DNA of 64,000 nt, taken from assembly GCA_019753175.1 (NCBI GenBank), contig JAIELK010000004.1:62001-126000 (forward strand), given 5' to 3'. The notes beneath the pieces were generated by a model. That model ran no database searches. It saw only the letters and a program-made list of their open reading frames with translations, and was not told where the DNA came from. This document shows positions 8,234 to 19,773 of the stretch, piece by piece. This DNA is from Hyphomonadaceae bacterium. GTDB taxonomy: Bacteria; Pseudomonadota; Alphaproteobacteria; Caulobacterales; Aquidulcibacteraceae. How positions within the stretch are numbered: position 1 is the first letter of the stretch; the number at the start of each line of letters is the position of its first letter. Both the position numbers and the translations under genes were made by a program.

Positions 8234-9460
8234 TCAGCTGCGATAATCGCCATTGATCTCGACGTAGCGCTTGGTGAGGTCGCAGGTGTACATGAGCGCC
8301 GAACCGGGGCCGTCGCCGACGGTAACGCCGATATCGAGTTCGGCGCGTTTCATGTAGGCGCTCATCGCCGCTTCGTCGTACTCGGGCGCGACCATGCCGT
8401 TCTTGGCCGCCCACAGAGCGCCGAAACGCACGGCAATGCGCGCGCGTACGATCGGTTCGTCGGCGCGACCAAGGGCGGCGACGATGCGCCCCCAATTAGC
8501 GTCTTCGCCGGCGATCGCGGTCTTCACCAGCGGGCTTTCGCAGATGGTGCGGGCGATTGTCTTGGCGCTCTTGTCGCTCACGGCGCCGTCGACGCGCACG
8601 GCGACGAACTTGGTGGCGCCTTCGCCGTCGCGCACGATCTGGATGGCAAGGTTGGCGAGCACGCGCTTCAGCGCGTCGCGAAAGGCGGCGAGACGCGGAT
8701 CGTCGGCGGCGCCGATCGCGGGCGTCGGCGTTTGCGCGGTGGCGACGAGGAGCACGCAATCGTTGGTGGAGCGGTCGCCGTCGACGGTGATGGCGTTGAA
8801 GCTGTCTTCGTTGGCTTCGCTGAGCGACGCCTTCAGCACGGAAGCTGGGAGCGCGGCGTCGGTGAACACGAAGGCGAGCATGGTGGCCATGTTCGGCGCG
8901 ATCATGCCGGAGCCCTTGGCGATGCCGGCGATGCTCACCGCCGCGTCGCCGATCACGCAGGTCGCGCCCGCGGCTTTGGCAAACGTGTCGGTGGTCATGA
9001 TCGCTTCGGCGGCGGCGCGCCACTGGATCGGCGCAAGCTGCATGGCGGGCAACGCGGCGGCGATCTTGGCGTCGTCAAGCACCACGCCGATAACGCCCGT
9101 CGACGCGGCCAGCATCAGCGCGGGGTCGGCGTCGAGCTTACGGGCGGCGGCGAGCAGCGAACGCTGGCAGGCGGCGTCGCCGGGGGGGCCGGTGAAGGCG
9201 TTGGCGCAGCCTGCGTTCACGAGCAGGCCGCGGACGGCGCCGTTGCCCGCCGCAAGGGCGTGTTGGCACTGGTCGGTTGGCGCCGACCCCACGGCGTTGG
9301 TGGTGAACACGCCCGCCGCCCGCGCGCCCTCGGGAAAGCGCAGCAGCAGAAGGTCGGGCCGCTCATGCTTGTAAAAGCCGGCGCGGCCGATTGCCGCCTC
9401 TACTCCCGCGACCGCGGGCAGGTCGGGAAACTGCGCGGGCGCCAGCGGGCTGACCGTCAC
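8234..9460 (-). CDS. argJ: Bifunctional glutamate N-acetyltransferase / amino-acid acetyltransferase
   Basis: ArgJ transfers acetyl groups from N-acetylornithine to glutamate in the cyclic arginine pathway (cytosol). The protein is made as a precursor that cleaves itself before a Thr; here the site is in APNMATML, between Ala192 and Thr193, and that Thr becomes the nucleophile. The oxyanion-hole motif STGVIG is at 120-125. The length of 408 residues is typical. The ATG overlaps the stop of the upstream PpiC-type lipoprotein gene in ATGA, so the two are coupled. Confidence 0.95.
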   Translation of the reverse strand: MTVSPLAPAQFPDLPAVAGVEAAIGRAGFYKHERPDLLLLRFPEGARAAGVFTTNAVGSAPTDQCQHALAAGNGAVRGLLVNAGCANAFTGPPGDAACQRSLLAAARKLDADPALMLAASTGVIGVVLDDAKIAAALPAMQLAPIQWRAAAEAIMTTDTFAKAAGATCVIGDAAVSIAGIAKGSGMIAPNMATMLAFVFTDAALPASVLKASLSEANEDSFNAITVDGDRSTNDCVLLVATAQTPTPAIGAADDPRLAAFRDALKRVLANLAIQIVRDGEGATKFVAVRVDGAVSDKSAKTIARTICESPLVKTAIAGEDANWGRIVAALGRADEPIVRARIAVRFGALWAAKNGMVAPEYDEAAMSAYMKRAELDIGVTVGDGPGSALMYTCDLTKRYVEINGDYRS

Positions 9461-10491
9461 GGGCTCGGCCCCTGCGGCGAGGGCTGGGTTGGCGCTGGTT
9501 CCGATGGGCCGGTGGCCAAGGGGAACGGGAAGGGCGGGGGGGCTGGCGCCGCTGTCGCAGGGCGTTGCTCCGGTTCGGGTGCGGGACGCTCCGCCGCCGC
9601 TGGCGGGGGCTCCTCTTCAGGCGCCGGCTCCTCGTCCTGCTCGGCGCGCAGATATTCGATGCGCGCGTCGCGGGCGAGGCGCTCCTTCAACTGGGTGGCC
9701 TCTTGGTAGGCGAGCCACTCCGTAATCCGGGGCCGCAATTGTTCGAGGCTCGGACCGCCGATGGTGCGGCGGTCGTCGACGCGGAAGATGTGCCAGCCGT
9801 CCTGCAGCTGGATCGGACCGATCAGCGCGCCGATCGTGGTCCGCTCGACCTCTTCGCGCATGGTGGAGGTCAGATCGGAGATGGCGCGGAAGCCCAAGTC
9901 GCCGCCGTCGGGTGCGGTATCGCGCTCGACGGAGAGTTCGAACGCCAGCGCTTCAAACCTTTCGCCTTGATCGAGCCTTCTTTTGGCCGCGTCCGCTGCC
10001 TCTCGTGTCTCGAACTGGATATGCCGCATATGCACCTCGTCGCCCCGCCCCAGACGGCTGGAATTTTCCCGGTAGAGTCGCTCCACCGTTTCGGCATCGT
10101 TGGCGCGGTCAGCGATCTCCTCATAGATAGCGGCCGCCAGCACCCGCTCGCGCGCGTTGTCCAACTGACGGCGAATATCGCTGCGGCGGTCGATCCCGCG
10201 CGTTTCCGCCTCCATGGCGAAGAGCCTGATCTCAACCAGCTCGTCCAGCGCCATGGCGGCTGCGTCGGAATTGGCCGCCAGGTCCTCGGTCTCCTGCAGC
10301 CAGCCGCGCGACACCGCGTGCGCGCGGACATCCTCGACATAGATCGGCCGCCCGTTAACGGTTGCCGCGACGATGGGATCACGCACGCCTGGACCGCCGC
10401 TTGTGGCGTCCTGACCGAGCCCGCATCCGGCGAGCGAGATTGCGGCGGCGAGGAGGGCGCTCCTGATCGGGGCGCGGCGAAGCAAGACCAT
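9457..10491 (-). CDS. Peptidyl-prolyl cis-trans isomerase, parvulin (PpiC/SurA) type lipoprotein
   Basis: A 344-residue protein from ATG 10491, chosen because it gives a basic N-terminus, a hydrophobic stretch and a lipobox (SLAGC), indicating an exported lipoprotein. A SurA_N-like helical segment (about 40-165) is followed by a parvulin rotamase domain (about 170-265) with HMRHIQFETREAADAA, GGDLGF and GWHIFRVDD. The C-terminal 80 residues are Pro/Glu-rich. The role is probably folding of periplasmic and outer-membrane proteins. It is divergent from secA, which fits a shared role in export, and couples into argJ. A longer reading to 10665 is possible but lacks a signal peptide at its start. 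Confidence 0.85.
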   Translation of the reverse strand: MVLLRRAPIRSALLAAAISLAGCGLGQDATSGGPGVRDPIVAATVNGRPIYVEDVRAHAVSRGWLQETEDLAANSDAAAMALDELVEIRLFAMEAETRGIDRRSDIRRQLDNARERVLAAAIYEEIADRANDAETVERLYRENSSRLGRGDEVHMRHIQFETREAADAAKRRLDQGERFEALAFELSVERDTAPDGGDLGFRAISDLTSTMREEVERTTIGALIGPIQLQDGWHIFRVDDRRTIGGPSLEQLRPRITEWLAYQEATQLKERLARDARIEYLRAEQDEEPAPEEEPPPAAAERPAPEPEQRPATAAPAPPPFPFPLATGPSEPAPTQPSPQGPSP

Positions 10492-10727
10492 GCGTTCTGC
10501 TCTTTCGATCGAAACCGGCGTGCAACATGCGGCCGATGGCCTTCGCCTCCGGGGGTCGCATTGACACCGCCAAGGCGCGCTCTTAAGTCTCGCCGGCGCG
10601 CGAGTCGAGGGTGTTTGAACATCCGCGCGCGTGGTGCTGGGACGGTGAAAAGCCAACACGCTCAACGGTCTCGACGCTTCGCTCCGCGCCCTGTCCTGAA
10701 CGGCGCATCAGATATAAGATCGCGCCC

Positions 10728-13430
<2,703 letters not shown>

Positions 13431-13460
13431 ACGCCGCTTACGCCGCCAAACGTCGGGTGC

Positions 13461-14864
13461 TTACGGTCGGCGTCGCCCGGCGAGCTCGGTAATCAGGATG
13501 CGCCAGTGCGCAAGCCCGTTGTAGAAGCTGGCGACGGGCATCCGTTCGTTGAGGCCATGTGCGTAGTCGTCACTGTCCTTAATGAAGAGTTCGGCGACTC
13601 CGTAGGTCGGGATGCCAGCGCTGCGAAAAAACACCGCGTCCGTCGCGCCCACTGACATGCCGGGCGTAATCGGAACGCCGGGGTAGTTGGCGTGAACGGC
13701 GCGCCTCACAGCCTGCAGCACGTCGTCGCGCAACGGCGAGGCTTCGCTCGACCAATAGTCGGCGAGCGGTGCGACGCTGACCTTGTTGCCCGCAAGGCGC
13801 TGGAGTTCGTCGCGAACGGCGGCGACACTGGTTCCGGGAAAGATGCGGCAATTGACGGTCGCGACCGCGCTTTGCGGCAGGGCGTTCTCGGCGTGGCCCG
13901 CCTGCAGCATGGTGGCGACGCAGGTCGTGCGAACTTGGCCCACATATGCAGGATCGCGCGAGAGCGCCGCCGCTGCGCGCCGGTCTCCGGGGCGTTGCGC
14001 GAAACGGCGCATTGCCGCGCCGAGTTCGCCCGGCGTGACGGCGCCAGCGGCGCGCATCGAGGCGATCGTCGTGTCGTTCCACTCCACCGGAAACTCATGC
14101 GCGCGCACACGCTGCACCGCTTCCATCAGATCATAAATCGCATTGTCGGGACGCGGCTGCGACGAGTGACCGCCAGGATTGCGCGCCGTGAAACTGTAGC
14201 TAGCGTAGCTCTTCTCCGCGGTCTGCAGGTTATAGGCAGTCGGCGCGGCGTTCTCTTCCGCTAGAGTTCCTTGGCCTGCGTCGCTGTTGAGCGCGAACTC
14301 CGCGTCGACCAACGCACGATGCTGCTGGAGCAGCAGCCGCGCGCCGGCGCCGGATGTCTCCTCATCGCCGGTGAACACCAGAATGAGATCGCGCGTCGGA
14401 CGGAAGCCTTCGCTGCGCAACTGGATGAACGTGGCTGTCAGCAGCGCGATGCCGGCTTTGTTGTCCTGGGCGCCGCGTCCGAAGAAGAAGCCGCCTTCCT
14501 CGATCAACGTGAAAGGATCGCGTTCCCAGTCTTCACGCCGCGCCGGCACCACGTCCATGTGCGCCAAGAACAGGATTGCCCGCCCGCCCGAACCATCGCC
14601 GCGATAGCGGGCAACGAGGGCGGCGGTGCCGTCGTGGGGAATGACGTGAATGTCCTCCGCTGGGAACCCGCCTGCGCGCAACTGCTCGGCAAGAAAAGCC
14701 GCCATCGCTGGGTTCTGGCGGCCTTCGACCGAGGTATCCATTGCGACAATGCGCTCATAGATCGCGCGGGCCCGCGTGCGTTCGGCGTCGCTCGCCGTCT
14801 GCGCCCAGGCAGACGCCGCAAGCAAACTGAGCGCAAGGGCGGCGCCGGCAAAGAATTTCAACAT
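13461..14864 (-). CDS. Exported M20 family metallopeptidase
   Basis: A 467-residue zinc peptidase/deacylase of the M20/ArgE-CPG2 family. The ATG at 14864 is preferred over upstream starts because it begins a Sec signal peptide ending in ASAWAQ. Metal-site motifs are LAHMDVVPA, GRGAQDNKAG and GDEETSGAG with its catalytic Glu; a dimerisation domain occupies about 200-330, and a C-terminal metal-ligand His lies in DDYAHGLNE. It probably trims peptides or acylated amino acids in the periplasm; the substrate is not predictable. Convergent with secA and divergent from ruvC. Confidence 0.9.
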   Translation of the reverse strand: MLKFFAGAALALSLLAASAWAQTASDAERTRARAIYERIVAMDTSVEGRQNPAMAAFLAEQLRAGGFPAEDIHVIPHDGTAALVARYRGDGSGGRAILFLAHMDVVPARREDWERDPFTLIEEGGFFFGRGAQDNKAGIALLTATFIQLRSEGFRPTRDLILVFTGDEETSGAGARLLLQQHRALVDAEFALNSDAGQGTLAEENAAPTAYNLQTAEKSYASYSFTARNPGGHSSQPRPDNAIYDLMEAVQRVRAHEFPVEWNDTTIASMRAAGAVTPGELGAAMRRFAQRPGDRRAAAALSRDPAYVGQVRTTCVATMLQAGHAENALPQSAVATVNCRIFPGTSVAAVRDELQRLAGNKVSVAPLADYWSSEASPLRDDVLQAVRRAVHANYPGVPITPGMSVGATDAVFFRSAGIPTYGVAELFIKDSDDYAHGLNERMPVASFYNGLAHWRILITELAGRRRP

Positions 14865-14941
14865 GGTGGTCCCGCTCTTTTCGCCGGCCATGCTGGGCAC
14901 AGCTTCACGCTTTGGCAAGAACCTTAGGCCAAGCCAGACCT

Positions 14942-15445
14942 ATGGCGCGCGTGCTGATACTCGGCGTGGACCCGGGCCTCAATCGCTGCGGTTGGGGGCT
15001 CATTGCCAGCGACGGCGCGCGGCTCAGCCATGTGCTGCACGGTGTGATCGCGCCGCCGCCGCGGCAACAGCTCGCCAGCCGTTTGCACGACGTGTTTGCC
15101 GGTCTGTGCGAGGTGATCGAACGGCACCAGCCGGACGAGGCGGCGGTCGAGGAGACTTTCGTCAACGCCAATGCACGTGCGGCTCTTGCGCTGGGGCAGG
15201 CGCGCGGCGTTGCGCTTGCGGCGGCGGCGCGCGCTGGCCTGGAGGTTGCCGAGTACGCTCCAGCGACCATCAAGAAAGCCGTTGTTGGCGCTGGCGGCGC
15301 CGACAAGGCGCAGATCGCGTTCATGGTGCGCCGTTTGTTGCCCACGGCGGGCGACGTCAACGCCGACGCCGCCGATGCGCTCGGCGTCGCCATCTGCCAC
15401 GCCGCGCATGGCGGCTTCCGCCGCCGGGCAGGGCGCGAACGCTAG
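14942..15445 (+). CDS. ruvC: Holliday junction resolvase RuvC
   Basis: A 167-residue endonuclease that cuts four-way junctions after branch migration by RuvAB. Acidic catalytic residues are visible: Asp10 in LGVDPGLNRCGWG, the Glu in AAVEETFVN, and the C-terminal DAADALGVAICH pair. ATG 14942 places the first strand correctly; an upstream in-frame TTG at 14912 would add ten atypical residues. ruvA and ruvB are not adjacent in this window. Confidence 0.95.
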   Translation: MARVLILGVDPGLNRCGWGLIASDGARLSHVLHGVIAPPPRQQLASRLHDVFAGLCEVIERHQPDEAAVEETFVNANARAALALGQARGVALAAAARAGLEVAEYAPATIKKAVVGAGGADKAQIAFMVRRLLPTAGDVNADAADALGVAICHAAHGGFRRRAGRER

Positions 15446-15558
15446 GGAAGGGCGCGCAGAGCCGCCTCGGCGCCAGGCAACAGCACATCGTCAGCGGCGT
15501 TTTCACCAAGCTTGGCGTTGATCCAACGCGGGAAGCCCACGAGCGGCAAGGAGACAGA
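15442..15558 (-). other. Short open frame that reads like a protein C-terminus
   Basis: Between ruvC and rpoN the minus strand has an open frame from after TGA near 15558 to TAG at 15442-15444, about 38 codons. It includes the natural-looking text GFPRWINAKLGENAADDVLL and an Ala/Leu-rich end. It has no ATG and no clear ribosome site; TTG or GTG near 15540 would be the start. It may be a small gene or the leftover 3' end of a lost one. Its stop overlaps the ruvC stop. Confidence 0.2.
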
Positions 15559-15569
15559 TGGTCAACGCT

Positions 15570-17039
15570 CTAAATCCCCCGCGCCAGCCTCCGTCTGCGC
15601 TCCACTGAGCTCGGTATCCGCAGGCTTTCGCGATACTTCGCCACCGTGCGCCGCGCGATGTCGATGCCGCGGCCGCGCAAGATTTCGACCAAGCGGTCGT
15701 CGTTCAAAATGTCGTCCGGCGATTCGCGTTCGATCAGCGCGCGGATCTGGTAGCGCACCGCTTCGGCCGAGTGCGCTTCGCCGCCGTCGGCGGCGTTGAT
15801 CGAGGCGGTGAAGAAATATTTCAGCTCGAACAGGCCGCGCGCGCAGGCGAGATACTTGTTCGAGGTGACGCGGCTCACCGTTGACTCATGCATCTCGATG
15901 GCGGCGGCGATCGTCTTCAGATTGAGCGGGCGCAGCTGCGCGACGCCATGCACGAGAAACGCGTCCTGCTGGCGTACGATCTCGCGCGCGACCTTGAGGA
16001 TGGTCTTGGCGCGCTGGTCGAGGCTCTTCACCAGCCATGACGCATTCGCCGCGCACTCGGAGAGGAACAGCTTGTCTTCCTCGCGCTTGGCCGTCTTCGA
16101 CACCGTTGCGTAATAGCGCTGGTTCATCAGCACTTTCGGCATCGTCTCGGAATTGAGTTCGACCAGCCATGAGCCGTCCGGCGCTTGCTTCACATAGACA
16201 TCCGGCGCGACCGCGTGCACCGGTCCGCCGCCGAACGCTGCGCCGGGTTTCGGCGTCAGTGCGCGCACTTCCGCGATCATGTCGGCGAGATCGGCGCGGT
16301 CGACGCCGCAGATCGCCATCAGGCGCTCGTGCTGAGAGCGCGCCAGCAGGTCGAGATTGGCGACCAGCTTTTCCATCGCCGGATCGAGGCGATCGCGCTC
16401 CTTCAATTGTAGGGCGAGGCACTCGGCGACGTCGCGAGCCATCACGCCGGTCGGTTCGAAGCCCTGGCAAACTGCTAGCACGCGCAGCACGTCGCTTTCA
16501 GCGGCGCCGAGGCGGGCAGCCAGTTCGCGCGTATCGGCGCGCATGTAGCCCCAATCGTCCACCGCATCGATCAGAGCCGCGCCGATCAGACGATCCGCGG
16601 GCGAAAGGCCCGTCTCGCTCAATTGCGCATCCAGGTGTTCTGGCAGGCTCACATCACGCGTCAGCGTCTCTTCAAGCCCCGGCAGGTCGTCGAGGCTCTT
16701 GCCAGAGGAGGCCTTCGACCAATCGACCAAGGGCGCGGCGCCAGCGTCAGCAAGATCGCCGGCGGACAGATCGGGCGCGAGGTCGGCGACGCTGACGTCG
16801 ATCTCGCCTTCAGCGCTTGCGCCGGTGGTGAAATCCAGCGCTTCGGCTTCGGCGTTATCCGGCTTCGCTTCCGCGCTGCTCTCTTCGCGCTCAAGCAGCG
16901 GATTGCGTTCGAGTTCGGCTTCGATGAACGCGGCAAGTTCGATGTTGGACAATTGCAGCAGCTTGATCGCCTGTTGCAATTGCGGCGTCATCACCAGGGC
17001 TTGTCCCTGGCGCATCTCCAAGCGGGGGGTCATCGCCAT
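15570..17039 (-). CDS. rpoN: RNA polymerase sigma-54 factor
   Basis: A 489-residue sigma-54. Region I is the glutamine/leucine-rich start (LEMRQGQALVMTPQLQQAIK), followed by an acidic region II, the core-binding domain (about 130-320) and the DNA-binding domain ending in the RpoN box ARRTVAKYRESL near residue 465. It directs enhancer-dependent promoters for nitrogen, motility and envelope functions. It is last in the run lptC-lptA-lptB-rpoN, 12 bases after lptB, an arrangement known in many proteobacteria. The usual downstream partners hpf and ptsN are about 39 kb away. Confidence 0.96.
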   Translation of the reverse strand: MAMTPRLEMRQGQALVMTPQLQQAIKLLQLSNIELAAFIEAELERNPLLEREESSAEAKPDNAEAEALDFTTGASAEGEIDVSVADLAPDLSAGDLADAGAAPLVDWSKASSGKSLDDLPGLEETLTRDVSLPEHLDAQLSETGLSPADRLIGAALIDAVDDWGYMRADTRELAARLGAAESDVLRVLAVCQGFEPTGVMARDVAECLALQLKERDRLDPAMEKLVANLDLLARSQHERLMAICGVDRADLADMIAEVRALTPKPGAAFGGGPVHAVAPDVYVKQAPDGSWLVELNSETMPKVLMNQRYYATVSKTAKREEDKLFLSECAANASWLVKSLDQRAKTILKVAREIVRQQDAFLVHGVAQLRPLNLKTIAAAIEMHESTVSRVTSNKYLACARGLFELKYFFTASINAADGGEAHSAEAVRYQIRALIERESPDDILNDDRLVEILRGRGIDIARRTVAKYRESLRIPSSVERRRRLARGI

Positions 17040-17051
17040 CGCGGCCCCCGT

Positions 17052-17819
17052 CTAGTGGAAGTCTTTGCCGAGATACCTTTCGCGGACCACGGCCGAGGCG
17101 AGCACCTGGTTAGGCGTTCCCTCGAACATCACTTCGCCGTCGAACATGATCGAAGCACGATCCACGATCTGCAGCGTTTCGCGCACATTGTGGTCGGTGA
17201 TCAGGACGCCCAAGCCGCGATCCCTCAAGAACAGGATCAGCTTGCGGATGTCGTCGATGGCGAGCGGGTCGATACCGGCGAAAGGCTCGTCGAGCAGCAT
17301 GAAGGACGGCCGCGTCGCCAACGCCCGCGCGATCTCGACTCGCCTGCGCTCGCCCCCGGAAAGGGCGGTGGCGGGAGAGTCCTTCAAATGATCGACATGG
17401 AGTTCGGCGAGCAGCCCTTCGACCAAGTCGCGCCGCTTGGCGCTGTTGCGCTCATGCAGCTCGGCGATCGACATCACGTTCTGTTCGACGGTGAGACCAC
17501 GGAAGATCGACGGCTCCTGCGGCAGATAGCCGACGCCCAGGCGGGCGCGCTGATACATCGGCAACGTGGTGACGTCCTGTCCGTCGAGAAGGATCTGTCC
17601 CTGGTCCACGCGCACGAGCCCCGTGATCATATAGAAGCAGGTGGTTTTTCCTGCTCCGTTGGGGCCCAGCAGACCGACGACCTCGCCACGGTTTACGGAC
17701 AATGAGACGTCCTTCACCACGCGCCGGCCGCGATAGGATTTGCCTAACCCGACCGCGCTCAACCCGCCTGGTGCGGTTTCAGCGGCGACCGAACGGCGTG
17801 TTGCGCCCTCAACGCTCAT
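17052..17819 (-). CDS. lptB: LPS export ABC transporter ATP-binding protein
   Basis: A 255-residue ATPase that powers extraction of lipopolysaccharide from the inner membrane with LptFG. Walker A GPNGAGKT is at residues 52-59, the signature is LSGGERRR and Walker B is MLLDEPFAGIDP, the form typical of LptB. LptC and LptA are encoded immediately upstream and rpoN downstream. The start at 17819 gives a 20-residue extension before the ABC fold, usual for this family in alphaproteobacteria. Confidence 0.96.
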   Translation of the reverse strand: MSVEGATRRSVAAETAPGGLSAVGLGKSYRGRRVVKDVSLSVNRGEVVGLLGPNGAGKTTCFYMITGLVRVDQGQILLDGQDVTTLPMYQRARLGVGYLPQEPSIFRGLTVEQNVMSIAELHERNSAKRRDLVEGLLAELHVDHLKDSPATALSGGERRRVEIARALATRPSFMLLDEPFAGIDPLAIDDIRKLILFLRDRGLGVLITDHNVRETLQIVDRASIMFDGEVMFEGTPNQVLASAVVRERYLGKDFH

Positions 17820-17862
17820 TTCGTCCTGTCGCCGCTAAGATTTCGTGAACTTCTGGATGGGG

Positions 17863-18381
17863 TTACTGGCCTGAATTGGGATTGCGCCGCGGGACGAACA
17901 CCCCGCGCACCCGCCCGTCGCCCTGTGGCCGGATCGTTGTCCTGCGCGAGCCAATTTGCAGTACCAGCTCCTCGCCGCGGATGACGTTCTCTTCCGAAGC
18001 CACCACCACATTACCGGAGAATGTCACCGCATCCTGCGCCACCTCATAGACAGCGCGATTGCCGCGCGCCGATTGCGCCGGGCGGACATAGTAAACCTCG
18101 CCTTCCGCGACCATCCGCTCGATGTCGCCCGAGGCGAGGTCGGAGCCCTGGCCGCCCCCGGAGCGGGAGAAGAACATGGTGATGCGGTCTGCGCGAAGGC
18201 GGGCGTCGTTCTGCACGATATCCACATCTCCCGTCAGCACCAGCCGCCGCTCACCGTCGAAGTATTCGAGGTTGTCGGCGGAATAGGAGACTGGTCCGCC
18301 GCCTTCTGACAGCTGGGCATGGGCGTCCGGGGCCGCGAGCATTGCTAGGGCCGTGGCGCTGGCAAGCACCAAAGTTCTCAT
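17863..18381 (-). CDS. lptA: LPS transport periplasmic protein LptA (OstA-like)
   Basis: A 172-residue protein with a signal peptide ending in DAHAQ. The beta-jellyroll OstA/LptA domain covers about 30-150, recognised by the repeating pattern SADNLEYFDGERRLVLTGDV and NDARLRADRITMFFS. It forms the periplasmic bridge for LPS between LptC and LptD. The ATG overlaps the lptC stop in ATGA, and lptB follows after 43 bases. Confidence 0.9.
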   Translation of the reverse strand: MRTLVLASATALAMLAAPDAHAQLSEGGGPVSYSADNLEYFDGERRLVLTGDVDIVQNDARLRADRITMFFSRSGGGQGSDLASGDIERMVAEGEVYYVRPAQSARGNRAVYEVAQDAVTFSGNVVVASEENVIRGEELVLQIGSRRTTIRPQGDGRVRGVFVPRRNPNSGQ

Positions 18382-19025
18382 GGCGACGGCTCCTCTTCCT
18401 GCTGTTCGCGGTCCGGGATGCGGCCCCGGACCCCGCCGCGAAGCACCAACGCGCGGTCGCTGTTGCGCAATTCATAACTTTCGGCCTCGATCACGCCAAG
18501 GGGGCCGGCGCCGGTGACCCCACCCTGGCCGGTCAGTGCGCCGCGCTCCAGATCGACAATCATGTTGGGCGTGGTGAAGCGGTTGCCGCTGGCGTCCGTG
18601 AACAGCACCTCGCCGACAAAGGACACGGTCTCGGTCTGGGTGTCATAAATCCCGCGGGGGGCCATCATGATGGTGCCGGCCTCGGTCCGATAGACCGGCG
18701 CAACGAGTTCTATCGGCTGGTTTTCCCCGAGCGGCCGCTCCGCAATCTCCGCGGAAAGCTGGAAAGGCCCGTCCGACTCCGTGCGGCCGACAAAGCGGGG
18801 GTTGAGCATCCGCAACGGCTCCGCCGACGCGTAAACACCCGCCACGGCGCCGCCTTCGATGGCGTACAGGGCCATGAACACGAACACCGCCGCAAACGAG
18901 GCGCCCGCGCCGGCGACGAAGAAGCGGCGCAGGCTGCCGATGAGCCGCGAGTGGCGGCGCGCGGCGTTGAGGGCCCTCACGCGCGAAGGCGCCCAATCGA
19001 TCTCGTCCTCGGCGGCGACGGTCAT
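18378..19025 (-). CDS. lptC: LPS export system protein LptC
   Basis: A 215-residue bitopic protein: cytosolic N-terminus, one membrane helix at about 38-60 (FVAGAGASFAAVFVFMALYA), then a periplasmic beta-rich LptC domain with the pattern ETVSFVGEVLFTDASGNRF. It receives LPS from LptBFG and hands it to LptA, whose gene overlaps its stop. Upstream by 40 bases is the coiled-coil membrane gene 19066-19773 on the same strand, so all may share a transcript. Confidence 0.88.
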   Translation of the reverse strand: MTVAAEDEIDWAPSRVRALNAARRHSRLIGSLRRFFVAGAGASFAAVFVFMALYAIEGGAVAGVYASAEPLRMLNPRFVGRTESDGPFQLSAEIAERPLGENQPIELVAPVYRTEAGTIMMAPRGIYDTQTETVSFVGEVLFTDASGNRFTTPNMIVDLERGALTGQGGVTGAGPLGVIEAESYELRNSDRALVLRGGVRGRIPDREQQEEEPSP

Positions 19026-19065
19026 CGCGGGTTATCTCGCGCGGCTCGAAGGCGGAAGCAAGGCG

Positions 19066-19773
19066 TCAGAGGTTCGGAGGCGGCGTCGTTGGCACGGTCG
19101 CAACCGGGGTGGGACTCGCCTCGGGCAATGGCGGCAGTACGAGATCGACCCGGTCGGCGGTGTATTCGCCTTCCGCCGGCAACGCTTCGCCGCGCAACTG
19201 GGCCGACCATGCCGCGGCGCCCGCGGTGCGCGCCGCATCGTGAAAGTGAGCGACAAACTGGGCGGCGGCGCGGTTCTGGCGGCCATCATAGTAGACATAG
19301 CCCGGCGGGCGCGCCGATCTCTCGCTCAACGTGTTGATGAGAACCCGAGCACTCTGGGTCCGCGCCAGCACGTCGGCGACTTTACGGGCGACGTCGACGT
19401 TCTCGGCTCGGACATGAAGCACGACCACGGCAAGCGGCGGCGGCGGCGCGAGCATCTCCGTGAGAAACGCCGGCAGGCCTTGTTCGTCGCGGCGAGTCGC
19501 CAGCGCCGCTACGGCGCCCGGATAGATGGCGGCGCTGTCCTCGGCGGCCGTGACCATTGTCGGCGCCTCGGGCACGATGACGCCGCGCGCGGCAAGTTCG
19601 GTTTCAAGCTGAATCACACGCTCACGTAGACCGTCCCGCTCACGCACCACTTCTCCGGTCACGGCCAACGTCCACGCTGCGAGTGCGATCCCCAAAACGC
19701 TGACAAACAGCTGCAAGCCGAGGAGGCTGCGCGCTGCGGTGACGAATCTGTTGGCGAGGGACGGCGGCGGCAT
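19066..19773 (-). CDS. Coiled-coil membrane protein with LytR_C/SPOR-like periplasmic domain
   Basis: A 235-residue protein with a short cytosolic end, one membrane helix (about 17-39), a short coiled coil (about 42-63, RERDGLRERVIQLETELAA), a middle region, and a domain at about 110-200 whose alternating strand-helix pattern (VVVLHVRAENVDVARKVADV and VYYDGRQNRAAAQFVAHFH) resembles LytR_C or SPOR folds. The assignment is by eye only. A proline-rich tail follows. Its ATG directly abuts the TAG stop of the TIR-like gene upstream, so the two are almost certainly translated as a pair. No established function. Confidence 0.6.
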   Translation of the reverse strand: MPPPSLANRFVTAARSLLGLQLFVSVLGIALAAWTLAVTGEVVRERDGLRERVIQLETELAARGVIVPEAPTMVTAAEDSAAIYPGAVAALATRRDEQGLPAFLTEMLAPPPPLAVVVLHVRAENVDVARKVADVLARTQSARVLINTLSERSARPPGYVYYDGRQNRAAAQFVAHFHDAARTAGAAAWSAQLRGEALPAEGEYTADRVDLVLPPLPEASPTPVATVPTTPPPNL

